A DNA stretch of 61,661 nt, taken from contig NZ_LFBV01000010.1 in NCBI RefSeq assembly GCF_001905345.1, forward strand, positions 809,529 to 871,189. The letters are read 5' to 3'. Shown here piece after piece: positions 17,505-26,548 of the stretch. The notes beneath the pieces were generated by a model. The model saw only the letters and a list, made by a program, of their open reading frames with translations, had not been told where the DNA came from and did not search any database. Position numbers and translations under genes: made by a program. Within the stretch, counting starts at the first letter, position 1; each line of letters begins with the position of its first letter. This DNA is from Streptomyces uncialis (GTDB lineage Bacteria; Actinomycetota; Actinomycetes; Streptomycetales; Streptomycetaceae).

Positions 17505-18879
17505 CCACGGCGCCGGCCAGGGTGACGGCGCCCGCCACGACGAAGGCGCTGCTGAGGGCTGCCTCGAAGGAGGCGCCGCCGGACTGCCGGGTGCGGACGA
17601 CCGCTCCGAGCACCGCCACCCCGAGCACCGCGCCGATCTGCCGGGTGGTGCTGATGACACCCGACGCGAGTCCGCTCTCGTGCGTGCCCACGGACTGGAT
17701 GGCGGCTCCGGTCAGCGGGGACATGGTCAGGGCGAAACCGACGCCGGTGACGGCCAGCCGCCACCAGACGTGCGCGTAGGCGGTGTCGGCCTGGACGAAG
17801 CCCAGCGCCAGCAGCCCCGGTCCGGCCAGGGCGAGGCCGGTGGTGACCACGATCCGGAAGCCGTACCTGACGGCGAGACGGCCCGCGTACGGGCTGACGA
17901 CGACCATGGCGAGGGTGACGGGCAGGGTCTGGAGGCCCGCGCGCAGGATCGAACTGCCCTGGACGTGGACGAAGAACTGGGAGAAGAAGAAGGACGACCC
18001 CATGAGCGCGAAACCGACGACGGCCATCGCGGTGCTGGAGACGGTGAACAGCCGCTGCCGGAACAGCCGCAGCGGCAGCATCGGTGCCGGAGCGCGCTGT
18101 TCGACGGCGACGAAGGCGGCGAGGGTCACCACCGCGGCGGCGAAGCTGCCGAGGATCACCGGCGAGGTCCAGCCGCGGGAACCGCCCTCGATCAGTCCGA
18201 AGGACAGCGCCCCCACACCGAGGACGGACAGGGCCGCGCCCGGGATGTCGATCGCCGGTGCGGCCGGGTCGCGGGACTCGGTCAGGACGTACAGAGCGGC
18301 CACGAGCAGGACGGCGGGTACGTTGACGAGGAAGATGGCCGGCCAGCCGAACGCGTCCACCAGGACCCCGCCGGCGACCGGTCCGGCGGCCAGGCCGATC
18401 CCGCTGAGTCCGGCCCACAGCCCGATGGCCTTGACGCGGTCCTGCGGCACGGGGTGGGCGGCGGCGAGCAGAGCCAGCGAGGCGGGGCTCAGCGCGGCGG
18501 CCCCGATGCCCTGGAGCGCGCGTCCAGCGATCAGCCATCCCGGCGAGGGCGCGGCGGCGCACAGCACCGAGGCGAGGGTGAACACTGTCGCACCGGCCAG
18601 GAACACGCGTTTGCGGCCGAGACGGTCGGCGAGGACACCGCCGGAGAGCAGCAGCATGGCGACGAGCAGCACATAGGAGTCGACGATCCATTGCAGGCCG
18701 TCCAGCCGGAGGTGCAGGCGCTGCTGCATATCGGGCAGCGCCGCGCCGACGATCGTGCTGTCGAGCAGCACCATGAACTGCCCCATACAGGTCACGGTGA
18801 GCAGGAGCGCTGTCCGCTTCGGCCGCCTGTCCGCTGCCTCGGGTGCCTCGGCCTTCGGTAAGTCCTGGTGTGCGGTCAA
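17425..18879 (-). CDS. MFS drug exporter, DHA2/EmrB-QacA type
   Basis: A 484-residue proton-driven exporter with about 14 predicted helices. I choose TTG 18879, with AAGGGAAC 5-6 bases upstream, because the protein then begins shortly before TM1 (LLLTVTCMGQFMVLLDSTIV). Family signatures seen are LDSTIVGAALPDM in TM1 and GGVLADRLGRKRVF in the loop after TM2. SGIGLAAGPVAGGVLVDAFG resembles antiporter motif C in TM5. It diverges from an ArsR-like regulator across an operator that overlaps its probable promoter. The C-terminus runs antisense through the end of the GNAT gene. The substrate cannot be inferred. Confidence 0.9.
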   Translation of the reverse strand: MTAHQDLPKAEAPEAADRRPKRTALLLTVTCMGQFMVLLDSTIVGAALPDMQQRLHLRLDGLQWIVDSYVLLVAMLLLSGGVLADRLGRKRVFLAGATVFTLASVLCAAAPSPGWLIAGRALQGIGAAALSPASLALLAAAHPVPQDRVKAIGLWAGLSGIGLAAGPVAGGVLVDAFGWPAIFLVNVPAVLLVAALYVLTESRDPAAPAIDIPGAALSVLGVGALSFGLIEGGSRGWTSPVILGSFAAAVVTLAAFVAVEQRAPAPMLPLRLFRQRLFTVSSTAMAVVGFALMGSSFFFSQFFVHVQGSSILRAGLQTLPVTLAMVVVSPYAGRLAVRYGFRIVVTTGLALAGPGLLALGFVQADTAYAHVWWRLAVTGVGFALTMSPLTGAAIQSVGTHESGLASGVISTTRQIGAVLGVAVLGAVVRTRQSGGASFEAALSSAFVVAGAVTLAGAVVTGLWLWTRRGAGAASCPTPPHVPRR

Positions 18880-18930
18880 CGCCGTTCCCTTCTGCGACGC
18901 GGATGCCCTTGAGGGCGTCGAAGAACTTCC

Positions 18931-18974
18931 AGGATAGTTCCATAATCCCGAACTATCGAACTGAATGTTAGGAT
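18931..18974. promoter_or_regulatory. Divergent promoters with repressor operator
   Basis: A perfect inverted repeat GATAGTTC-N9-GAACTATC covers 18933-18957. On the minus strand TCGATA (18959-18954) and TATCCT (18936-18931), 17 apart, form the likely exporter promoter, so the operator fills its spacer. On the plus strand TAGGAT (18969-18974) lies 6 bases before the regulator ATG, which predicts a leaderless mRNA. The operator would also cover its -35 zone. Confidence 0.65.
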
Positions 18975-18980
18975 CGGGCC

Positions 18981-19313
18981 ATGCGACCACTGCCCCAGCC
19001 CTCGACCGAGTCGTTGACGCTCGCACCGGTGCTGCACGCGCTCGGCGATCCGGTACGTCTGGAGCTGGTGCGGCGAGCCATGGGAAGCCCGGACTCGACC
19101 TGTTCCGCGCTCGCCGAAGGGCTGACCGTGCCGCTGTCGACGCTGTCCAACCACTGGCGGATCCTGCGCGAGGCCGGTCTGATCAGCATGACCGTCGACG
19201 GTCGGCACCGGCGCATCCGGCTGCGCGCCGACGATCTCGGCACCCGCTTCCCGGACCTGCTCGGGCCGATCCTGCGCCTCGCCGCGACCGAGTCGCCGAG
19301 CGGTACGCCATGA
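18981..19313 (+). CDS. ArsR-like winged-helix repressor
   Basis: A 110-residue single-domain regulator. The order of helices and wing follows the ArsR/SmtB fold: LGDPVRLELVRRAM, then SALAEGLTVPLSTLSNHWRILREAGL as the helix-turn-helix, then ISMTVDGRHRRIRLR as the wing. There is no cysteine-rich metal site (one Cys, in DSTCSAL), so a metal ligand is unlikely. It more probably senses an organic compound exported by the divergent MFS protein. ATG 18981 lies immediately after a -10 element, suggesting leaderless expression, and the operator between the genes suggests autoregulation. The following 140 bases show no gene. Confidence 0.88.
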   Translation: MRPLPQPSTESLTLAPVLHALGDPVRLELVRRAMGSPDSTCSALAEGLTVPLSTLSNHWRILREAGLISMTVDGRHRRIRLRADDLGTRFPDLLGPILRLAATESPSGTP

Positions 19314-19455
19314 GGACACACGACGGGCGGCCCCGCGCGGCAGTTCGCCGGCCCTCCCGCGCGCACCGGGCCGCGAGGCAGGTCTTGAGCAGCATGCGGG
19401 CGATTTTCTGGTCATACGGTGGCGCCTGGGCGTATTAGGCGGGGTCTCGTCCGTT

Positions 19456-20793
19456 GTGCGGCATACGCTCCCGCTGATGACCCCTCAGACTCTCGTCCCG
19501 GGCAGCGCGTCCGCACGCCGTACCCGGCCCCTCGGCGGCGCACCGCTCGCCCTGGCGGCCGGATGGCTCGCCACGCGCGCGGGGATGCTGTTCCTGCTCA
19601 CGCACAGCGGTTCCGTCCTGCTCGGTTCCGGTGGGGTGTCCCGCGAGGTGCACCATCTGTACGCGCGCTGGGCGGGGCAACTGGGCGACGGGACCTTCCC
19701 GGTGGGCGACGCGCTGTGGCAGTACCCACCGGGCGCGGGACCCGTGCTGCTCGCGCCCGCGCTGGTGCCCTGGCTGACCTATTTCGAGGCGTTCGTCGCA
19801 CTGACCCTGCTCGCGGACGCCATCGTCACCGCGGCCCTCACGCGCGCGGGGCTGCGGCCCGGCCGCACCCTGGGCGGCGCCGCGCTGTGGGTGTGCGCAC
19901 TCCCCCTGCTGCTGCATCTGCCGCTCGCGCGCTACGACGTACAGGTGACCGCCTTCGCCGTGGCCGGGCTGCTGGTCGCGGAGCGGTCCGCGCGCGCGGG
20001 AGGGGTGTGCGCGGCGCTCGGGGCCGCGGTGAAGCTGTGGCCCGCGCTGATCCTGCTGGGCACACCCCGGGGCCGCCCCACCCGCCGGGCGTGGACGGCG
20101 GCGGCCGTCACGGGCGGGCTGCTGCTGACCCTGCTGGCCGTCGCGTTCCGCAACCCGCAGGGCTTCCTGCGCGAGCAAGGCGCGCGCGGGGTGCAGATCG
20201 AGTCGCTGGGCGGCACCCTGCTGGGCCTCGCCCGGCACGCGGGATGGCCCGGGACGGTGCGGTACCGGTACGGCGCGATGGAGTTCGTCGGCCCCCAGGT
20301 GGACACCGTCGCCGCCGTGTCGCTGGCGCTGACCGCCGCCGCCGGGGTGCTGCTGCTGGTGTGGCGCGCGGGGGCCCGCCGCTGGACCGAGGCCACGCCC
20401 TACGACGCGGCCCTGTGCGCGGTGCTGCTGTTCACGACGACGAGCCGGGTCATCAGCCCGCAGTACCTGGTGTGGCTGCTGGGGCTCGCCGCCGTGTGCC
20501 TCACCTCGCACCGCACCAGCCAGCGGCCGGTGGCGGCGCTGGTGGTGCTGGCCACGGCGGTCAGCACGGTCGTCTACCCGCTGCTGTACGCGGAGGTGGT
20601 CGCTTCGAGCTGGACGGGCTGTCTGCTGATGCTGACACGCAACGGACTGCTGGTCACCGCGACCGCGCTGTCCGCGCGGCGGCTGTGGCGCGCGACCCGG
20701 CCCCCCGGAGCCCGCCGCCCGCCGCCGCCCGCCCCCGACGCGCACGAGACCCCGAGGAGTGTTCCGTGGAACTCCCGCGCCACGCCCAGGTGA
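19456..20793 (+). CDS. GT87/DUF2029-like polytopic mannosyltransferase-type protein
   Basis: A membrane protein of 445 residues from GTG 19456, or 438 from ATG 19477; neither start has a good ribosome site. About 10-11 helices are visible. The first outer loop contains SREVHHLYARWAGQL and, after it, WQYPPGAG, as in polyprenol-phosphate-dependent GT-C enzymes of the DUF2029 group. AAVKLWPALIL and TTTSRVISPQYLVWLL are other marks of this family (the K-P and S-P-Q-Y segments). It likely transfers sugar from a lipid carrier outside the membrane to a growing glycan. It overlaps the next glycosyltransferase gene by 28 bases, so the two are probably translated together. Confidence 0.75.
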   Translation: MRHTLPLMTPQTLVPGSASARRTRPLGGAPLALAAGWLATRAGMLFLLTHSGSVLLGSGGVSREVHHLYARWAGQLGDGTFPVGDALWQYPPGAGPVLLAPALVPWLTYFEAFVALTLLADAIVTAALTRAGLRPGRTLGGAALWVCALPLLLHLPLARYDVQVTAFAVAGLLVAERSARAGGVCAALGAAVKLWPALILLGTPRGRPTRRAWTAAAVTGGLLLTLLAVAFRNPQGFLREQGARGVQIESLGGTLLGLARHAGWPGTVRYRYGAMEFVGPQVDTVAAVSLALTAAAGVLLLVWRAGARRWTEATPYDAALCAVLLFTTTSRVISPQYLVWLLGLAAVCLTSHRTSQRPVAALVVLATAVSTVVYPLLYAEVVASSWTGCLLMLTRNGLLVTATALSARRLWRATRPPGARRPPPPAPDAHETPRSVPWNSRATPR

Positions 20794-22610
20794 GCGTGAT
20801 CGTGATCGGCCACGACGACGCGACGCACGTGGCCGACGCGGTGCGCTCCGCCCTGGCCCAGGGGCCGGTGGTCCGGGAGGTGATCGCCGTGGACGACGGC
20901 TCCACCGACGGCAGCCGGGAGGTACTGGCCGCCCTCGCGGACGGCGAACCCCGGCTGCGGGTCCTGCCCCGCACCGGCAACAGCGGCGGCTGCGGGACGC
21001 CCCGCAACGACGGTCTGGCGGCCTGCACGGCCCCGTACGTGATGTTCCTCGACAGCGACGACCTCCTGCCGCCCCGGGCCGCCGAACGGCTCCTCACGGC
21101 CGCCCAGGAGCACCGTGCCCAGGTCGCCGCGGGGCTCTGCGTACGCCGCGAACTCCCCCACGGCCCCGACACCCCCTGGCAGCCCCGGCTGTACACCCCG
21201 CGCCCCACCGGGCCCGGTGATCCGGCGCTCCCCCCGCCCCCGTCGGCACCACCGGACCCGTCGGACCCGGTGAACCCGGCGGAGGACCCGCTGGACCTGG
21301 TGGATCTGTCGGACCCTTGGAAACCGGCCGACCCCGCCGAACCCTTCGACCCGGCCGGGGCCGCCCCACGTCCCCCGGCCGTCACGGAAGGCGGCCCGGC
21401 CGGACCCGTCGGAGCACCCACCGGGCTGCCCGTCGTGGAGCACCCGGCCGATCTCCCGGCGCTCGCGCGGGACACCCTGTGCGTCAACAAGCTCTACCGC
21501 ACGGACTTCCTGCGCGACCACGGCATCCGGTTCCCCGACGGCCGCTTCCCCTACGAGGACTTCGTGTTCACCGCGCGGGTGCTCGCCGCCGGGCCCCGGA
21601 TCGCGCGCGTGCCGGACCCCGTCTACGTGTGGCATGTGCGGCGCGGGGCGTCCCGGCTGTCGATCTCGCTGGACCGCGCGGGCGTCGACAACTGGCGGGC
21701 CCGCACCCGCGCCCACGGACAGGCCGTCGACATCCTCCGCGCGGCGGGCGAGCAGTCCCTCGCGCGCGCGAGCAGCGCCGCGTTCCTCGACCTCTCGCTG
21801 CGCATGTACGCGAAGGAGCTCGTCCGCCGCTCCCCCGAGTACCGGCGGCTGTGGTGGGCCGACGCCCGCGCCCATCTGGCCGGATTCGACAGCGCCGACC
21901 TGGAACCCGCCGACAGCCCGGGACGCCTCGTCGCGCGCGTGCTGCTCGTCTCGCCCGAACCCAGGGACCTCGTACGGCTGCGGGAACTCGCCGCCCGTCC
22001 CGCCCGGCTGCTGCCGCCCTACGCGCGCGATCCGGACGGCACCCCCGTGTGGTCCGCCGAGCTGCCCGGGGCCACCCTGGAGAAGCTCGTCGTCCGGCCC
22101 GCCGCGGCCCTGCCGCTGGCCGTCGAGGGCCGGCTGCGCCCCCGCGCGCGCGGGACACTGCTGCGCCTCCGGCTGCACGAGCTGTACGGGCGGGTGGCCG
22201 CGGCGGGACCCGTGACGGCCGTCGCGGAGTTCGCGGAACGGCGGTCGGGACGGGTGGGATGGGCGCACGCCGTGGAGTTCACCGCCGGGCGGCACGACGG
22301 CACCTGGACCGCCGAGGCCGCCGTGCCGCTGCGGGAGCTGGGCGCCGGGACATGGGACCTGCGGGTGCGGCTGCGGTTCGCCGACGGCACCGGGCGCCGC
22401 GTCACCGCGCACGCCACGGAGGAACCCGGGGACCTGAGGCGCCACGCCGTCCCCGACCCCCGGCACGGCTTCCTGCTGGCGCAGCCCTACGCCACCCACT
22501 CGGGGGCGCTCGCGCTGCGGATCGCCCTCGGGCCACGCGGGGCGCTCGGGGTCGCACGACGCCGGCTGGTCCGGCTGCTGCGCCCCGGCGGACGGCGGCC
22601 CTCCCCGTAG
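20766..22610 (+). CDS. GT2-family glycosyltransferase with Pro-rich insertion
   Basis: A 614-residue cytoplasmic or membrane-associated transferase. GTG 20766 is preceded by GAGGAG. The GT-A domain has VSVIVIGHDD, AVDDGSTDGS (41-50), NSGGCGTPRN (72-81) and MFLDSDD (93-99). A Pro/Asp-rich low-complexity insertion covers about 145-222, and the fold resumes with NKLYRTDFLRDHG and PYEDFVF. The C-terminal part (about 400-614) looks like beta-rich modules and has no named domain. The plus-strand neighbour upstream overlaps it by 28 bases. It is similar in layout to the enzyme at 24806-26548 (same NSGGC and YED motifs). Donor and acceptor are unknown, but a role in the surface glycopolymer is likely. 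Confidence 0.85.
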   Translation: MELPRHAQVSVIVIGHDDATHVADAVRSALAQGPVVREVIAVDDGSTDGSREVLAALADGEPRLRVLPRTGNSGGCGTPRNDGLAACTAPYVMFLDSDDLLPPRAAERLLTAAQEHRAQVAAGLCVRRELPHGPDTPWQPRLYTPRPTGPGDPALPPPPSAPPDPSDPVNPAEDPLDLVDLSDPWKPADPAEPFDPAGAAPRPPAVTEGGPAGPVGAPTGLPVVEHPADLPALARDTLCVNKLYRTDFLRDHGIRFPDGRFPYEDFVFTARVLAAGPRIARVPDPVYVWHVRRGASRLSISLDRAGVDNWRARTRAHGQAVDILRAAGEQSLARASSAAFLDLSLRMYAKELVRRSPEYRRLWWADARAHLAGFDSADLEPADSPGRLVARVLLVSPEPRDLVRLRELAARPARLLPPYARDPDGTPVWSAELPGATLEKLVVRPAAALPLAVEGRLRPRARGTLLRLRLHELYGRVAAAGPVTAVAEFAERRSGRVGWAHAVEFTAGRHDGTWTAEAAVPLRELGAGTWDLRVRLRFADGTGRRVTAHATEEPGDLRRHAVPDPRHGFLLAQPYATHSGALALRIALGPRGALGVARRRLVRLLRPGGRRPSP

Positions 22611-22855
22611 CACCGGCGCACGACACTGCACCTCGTCGCGGAAGATCACCCAAAGGGGTTACTTGCGCCCACTGTTGACGGGAAGTCAGAATTCCTCTTG
22701 GTTGCGTCGCAGCTCAGCGCGGGGGCGGTGGGCTCTGACAGACTGCGCCCGTACGGGCGATCCCTCTTCGCGCGTCCGTGCGACCACCGCATGACACGCT
22801 TCAGCGCGCGCCGCCAGACGCGCGCCCATACGACAGGACAGGGTGAACAACGACC

Positions 22856-23842
22856 ATGACCTGGCTGATCACCGGCGGTGCCGGCTACATCGGGGCCCAT
22901 GTCGTCCGCGCGATGCGCGCGGCGGGCGAGCGGACCGTGGTCTACGACGACCTCTCCACCGGCGACGCCGACCGGGTGCCCGACGGCGTACCCCTGGTGG
23001 TGGGATCGACCCTGGACCCGAAGCTGGTCGCCCGCGCGCTGTCCGGGCACGAGATCACCGGGGTCGTGCATCTGGCGGGCCGCAAACGGGTCGACGAGTC
23101 CGTGGAACTCCCGCTGCGCTACTACCACGAGAACGTCGAGGGGCTGCGGGTCCTCCTCGACGCGGTGACGGCGGCCGGGGTGTCCTCGTTCGTCTTCTCG
23201 TCGTCGGCGGCCGTCTACGGCGCGCCGGACACCCGGCTGGTCACGGAGGACACCCCGTGCGTGCCGGTGAACCCGTACGGCGAGACCAAGCTCGTCGGTG
23301 AGTGGCTGGTCAGGGCCGCCGGGCGCGCCCATGGGCTGTCGACGGCGTCGCTGCGCTACTTCAACGTCGCGGGGGCCGCCTCCCCCGAACTCGCGGACAG
23401 CGGCAAGTTCAACCTTGTCCCCATGGTCCTGGAGCGGCTGACCGCGAACCGGCCGCCGCGTATCTTCGGCACCGACCACGCGACGCCGGACGGCACCTGT
23501 GTACGTGACTACATCCATGTCGCGGACCTGGCCGAGGCGCATGTGGCCGCCGCGCGGCATCTGCGGGAGCGGGGGCCGGGCGCCGAACTGACCCTCAACA
23601 TCGGGCGGGGCGAGGGGGTCTCCGTGCGCGAGATGATCAGCGAGATCACGGCCGCCACGGGCAGTCGTCTCCCGCCGGAGGTCGCGCCGCGGCGGGCGGG
23701 GGACCCCGCGCGGGTCGTCGCCTGTGCCGATCGGGCCGCGCGGGTGCTCGGGTGGAAGCCGCAGCGGGATGTGCGCGACATGGTCACGTCGGCTTGGCTG
23801 GGCTGGCAGCGCGCCCAGTCCCGCCCGGCGCCCCGCCGCTGA
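22856..23842 (+). CDS. galE: UDP-glucose 4-epimerase
   Basis: A 328-residue extended short-chain dehydrogenase that interconverts UDP-glucose and UDP-galactose with bound NAD. ATG 22856 leads straight into the Rossmann motif TGGAGYIG (6-13). The DD pair in VYDDLSTG follows. The catalytic set is a Ser in FSSSAAVYG and the YxxxK pair Tyr141/Lys145 in NPYGETK. LRYFNVAGA and RDYIHVADLAEAH are classic GalE segments. Full family length. It probably supplies UDP-galactose for the glycosyltransferases on both sides. It could use other UDP-hexoses, and paralogs elsewhere in the genome are likely. Confidence 0.92.
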   Translation: MTWLITGGAGYIGAHVVRAMRAAGERTVVYDDLSTGDADRVPDGVPLVVGSTLDPKLVARALSGHEITGVVHLAGRKRVDESVELPLRYYHENVEGLRVLLDAVTAAGVSSFVFSSSAAVYGAPDTRLVTEDTPCVPVNPYGETKLVGEWLVRAAGRAHGLSTASLRYFNVAGAASPELADSGKFNLVPMVLERLTANRPPRIFGTDHATPDGTCVRDYIHVADLAEAHVAAARHLRERGPGAELTLNIGRGEGVSVREMISEITAATGSRLPPEVAPRRAGDPARVVACADRAARVLGWKPQRDVRDMVTSAWLGWQRAQSRPAPRR

Positions 23843-23879
23843 CACGTTCCACGGCTCCCCGTCGCGCCTGGGGTTCCAG

Positions 23880-24200
23880 CTGGGCGCACTTGTTCCCTGT
23901 GCCGTCGCTCGTGGGGTGCGCAGTTCCCCGCGGGTCGCCTTCGCTTGCGCTTCTGAGGTCTGTCCGGGTGGGCGCACTTCGTTGCTGTGCCGTCGCTCGG
24001 TGGTTTCGCGCAGTTCCCCGCGCCCCTGGATGCTGCCCCTTCTGGTCGCTCTTCGGGTGCGGGGCGGTTCTCGTCTTCGCGCAGTTCCCCGCGGGTCGCC
24101 TTCGCTTGCGCTTCCCAGGTCCGTCCGGCGTGACGCACTTCGTTCCTGTGCCGTCGCTCGGTGGTTTCGCGCAGTTCCCCGCGCCCCTTTGGGGCGCGTT
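23880..24200 (+). repeat. Modular 3' array R5
   Basis: It follows the galE stop by about 40 bases. Cores start at 23928, 24008, 24079 and 24169, giving spacings of 80, 71 and 90, with the same two unit types as elsewhere. It ends with the cap GCGCCCCTTTGGGGCGC at about 24181-24197, pointing away from galE. Confidence 0.82.
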
Positions 24201-24423
24201 CTGCTTGTTCTTCGGGTCGGTGCCGGTCGGGATTCTCCGTCCTCGCTCCAACGCGCTCGGTCGGACGTCCCTCTTGCCCTGCTGAAGAGCATCGGAGTCT
24301 GCGGGCAGAGATTCCCGCCCACCCCCTTCGCTGAGTCCGGCGAGTGCGCGAGGAGGGGGGTTCCGCAGAAGACGGACAGCCCCAGCAACCCGAGGCGCCC
24401 CAAAGGGGCGCAGGGAACTGCGC
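24169..24423 (-). repeat. Cap-core-cap element, copy 2 (inverted)
   Basis: Inverted relative to the copy at 7506-7781. The core (about 24200-24360) and the cap at 24181 are nearly identical to copy 1, about 94% by eye. The segment towards the right-hand cap (GCGCCCCAAAGGGGCGC at about 24396-24412) is shorter and more diverged. No gene recognised. Confidence 0.75.
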
Positions 24424-24804
24424 AAACGAGGACCGGCCCGCCCCCGAAGAGCGACCGTAATGGGGCAGCACCTCAGGGGCGCGAGGAACTGCGCACCCAC
24501 GGACAACCCGCACAGGCACAGATGCGTTCAGGTAGGCGAACCCAGGGGCGCAGGGAACCGCGCAAAAACGAGGACAGCCCCGCACCCGAAGAACAACCGC
24601 AAAAGGGCAGCACCTCAGGGGCGCGGGGAACTGCGCACCCCCGGACAGCCTGTACAGGAACAAGTACGCCCACCCGGACAGACCTGGGAAGCGCAAGCGA
24701 AGGCGACCCGCGGGGAACCGCGCACCCGACGAGCGACGGCACAGGGAACAAGTACGCCCCGCCGGACGGACCTCGGAAGCGCAAGCCAAAGGCGAGCCGT
24801 CCAG
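24395..24804 (-). repeat. Modular 3' array R6
   Basis: Units end at 24423, 24494, 24563, 24636 and 24723, spacings 71, 69, 73 and 87, plus a last partial unit that reaches to within a few bases of the stop of the minus-strand GT2 gene at 24806. Cap at the left end, so the polarity follows that gene. Confidence 0.82.
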
Positions 24805-24805
24805 C

Positions 24806-26548
24806 TCAGCGACGGGGGCGGCCCCCACCTCGAAGCCCGGCCCGCAGGGCCCCCGCTCGGGCCACCTGGAAGACGCGCGCGGGCAGCCCCTTGGGGGCCC
24901 ACCGGATCTGGAGCCGCCCCGCACCCTGCGGCTCCGGCTCCACCGTGATGTCGTGCGGCGCGAGCCCCCCGTGGTAACCGACCCGGGTACTCATCGCGGG
25001 GAACCCGAGGGGCGCCAGCAGCGGCCCCGTGTTCCGCAGGCCGTCCTGGGTGAGGACGACGACGGGATGCCGTGCGCCCACGAACCCGCGCACCGGGACC
25101 GGGGCCTGCGCGAGGTCCAGCCGCACCTGCCCCTCGAACACCCCGGGCCGCACCGGGTCGAGGCGGAAGGGGACTTCGAGCCGCCGCCGGCCCGGCGCGA
25201 TGGCCAGCAGCGCGGACTGCGGGCCGACCGCCAGCCGCAGCCCCGGGTCGTAGCTGCGGACCACGAGGTCGACGACGGCGCCGGGGCCCTGGGCGACGGA
25301 CAGGATCTCGTGCCGGAACAGCTTGCCGGAGAACGGTCCGCTGTCCACCCGCTCGTCCGCGAGGTCCAGTTCCCGGCGTCCGGCCGAGGTGGCCGGCACC
25401 CGGTCGCCCCAGTACAGCCGTCCGTCGGTGCCCGCGCTGACGGTCCGGGGCGCGACCTCCTGCGCGAGGCCGCGCGCGGCGATCCGTGCCTCGTCGAGCC
25501 GCCCGTCCCGAACCAGTTGGAGCACCACCCGCTCGGGGCGCGTCAGTCGGGCGTACGCGGCGGGGGCGAGCGTCGCGAGGTACGGGTTCACCAGCTCGGC
25601 GAACCCGGCGAGCCACGCGTCGTCGCGGTGGGGGAGGTCACCCGCGTACATCCGGAAGTCGTGCTTGAGGAACTTGTGGTCCTTGTCGGGGCGCAGGTCC
25701 GTGTGTCCGGTCTCCACGAGGAACTCGTCGATGAGGCGCTGGACGTGGACGCGGTCGCGGACGTTGCCGAGTTTGTGGCGCTGGTTGGAGATCGAGGCGG
25801 CCCCGGCGGCGGCGAGCGGCGCGATGTACCAGCGGTAGACACGGTCCGGGACGACGGTGAACGCCTCGGCGAGGCAGTACGCCTGGGCGGAGAACAGCTG
25901 GTCCTCGTAGTGGATGCCCTCGGGGAAGCGCAGCCGGTGCCGGTCCAGGAATTCCGTGCGGTACATCTTGCTGGTCGCCAGGTGTTCGAACAGCAGCCCG
26001 GGTTCCGACCCGATACCGCGGACGGTCCGCCGCTCGGCCACCAGGTGCGGCATCCAGGTCGAGGTGCGGCCGGTGTCGACGCGGACGCGTTCGACGGCGC
26101 CCATCACGAAGTCGACGCGCTGCTCCCGGTGCGCGGCGAGCAGCGACTCGACCGCGCGGGGCGGCAGTTCGTCGTCGCTGTCGAGGAACATCACGTACGG
26201 CGCGCGGGCGATGTCCAGGGCGCGGTTGCGGGGGACGCTGCATCCGCCGCTGTTCTCGGGCAGCCGCAGGACGGTGATGCGGTCGTCGAGGTCGGCGAGG
26301 GCGCGGGCCACGCGCGGGGTGTCGTCGGTGGAGTGGTCGTCGCTGATGATGATCTCGATGGCGCGGTGCGTCTGCGCGCGCAGCGACTCGACGGCGCGCG
26401 GCAGCCGTTCGGCGTCGTTGTGGACGATGACCGTGACGGTCACATCGGGTTCGCCGACCGCCTGGGCGGACCGGACGACCAGCGAGGAGCGGTCGGGGCG
26501 GTCGGGGCGGTCGACGCGCGGCGGGACGGCCGCCTCGGGGGATGTCAT
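24806..26548 (-). CDS. GT2-family glycosyltransferase
   Basis: A 580-residue protein from ATG 26548, which overlaps the upstream gene stop (ATGA) and has GGAGG about 10 bases before it. The GT-A domain covers about 36-280: VTVTVIVHNDAE, IISDDHSTDDT (67-77), NSGGCSVPRN and the metal site FLDSDD (121-126). SKMYRTEFLDRHRLRFPEG and HYEDQLF are the second half of the fold. The C-terminal 300 residues include beta-rich segments like those of the enzyme at 20766-22610, possibly acceptor-binding. There is no membrane helix. It is co-transcribed with the TagF-type gene, so it probably acts in the same polymer pathway. Confidence 0.87.
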   Translation of the reverse strand: MTSPEAAVPPRVDRPDRPDRSSLVVRSAQAVGEPDVTVTVIVHNDAERLPRAVESLRAQTHRAIEIIISDDHSTDDTPRVARALADLDDRITVLRLPENSGGCSVPRNRALDIARAPYVMFLDSDDELPPRAVESLLAAHREQRVDFVMGAVERVRVDTGRTSTWMPHLVAERRTVRGIGSEPGLLFEHLATSKMYRTEFLDRHRLRFPEGIHYEDQLFSAQAYCLAEAFTVVPDRVYRWYIAPLAAAGAASISNQRHKLGNVRDRVHVQRLIDEFLVETGHTDLRPDKDHKFLKHDFRMYAGDLPHRDDAWLAGFAELVNPYLATLAPAAYARLTRPERVVLQLVRDGRLDEARIAARGLAQEVAPRTVSAGTDGRLYWGDRVPATSAGRRELDLADERVDSGPFSGKLFRHEILSVAQGPGAVVDLVVRSYDPGLRLAVGPQSALLAIAPGRRRLEVPFRLDPVRPGVFEGQVRLDLAQAPVPVRGFVGARHPVVVLTQDGLRNTGPLLAPLGFPAMSTRVGYHGGLAPHDITVEPEPQGAGRLQIRWAPKGLPARVFQVARAGALRAGLRGGGRPRR

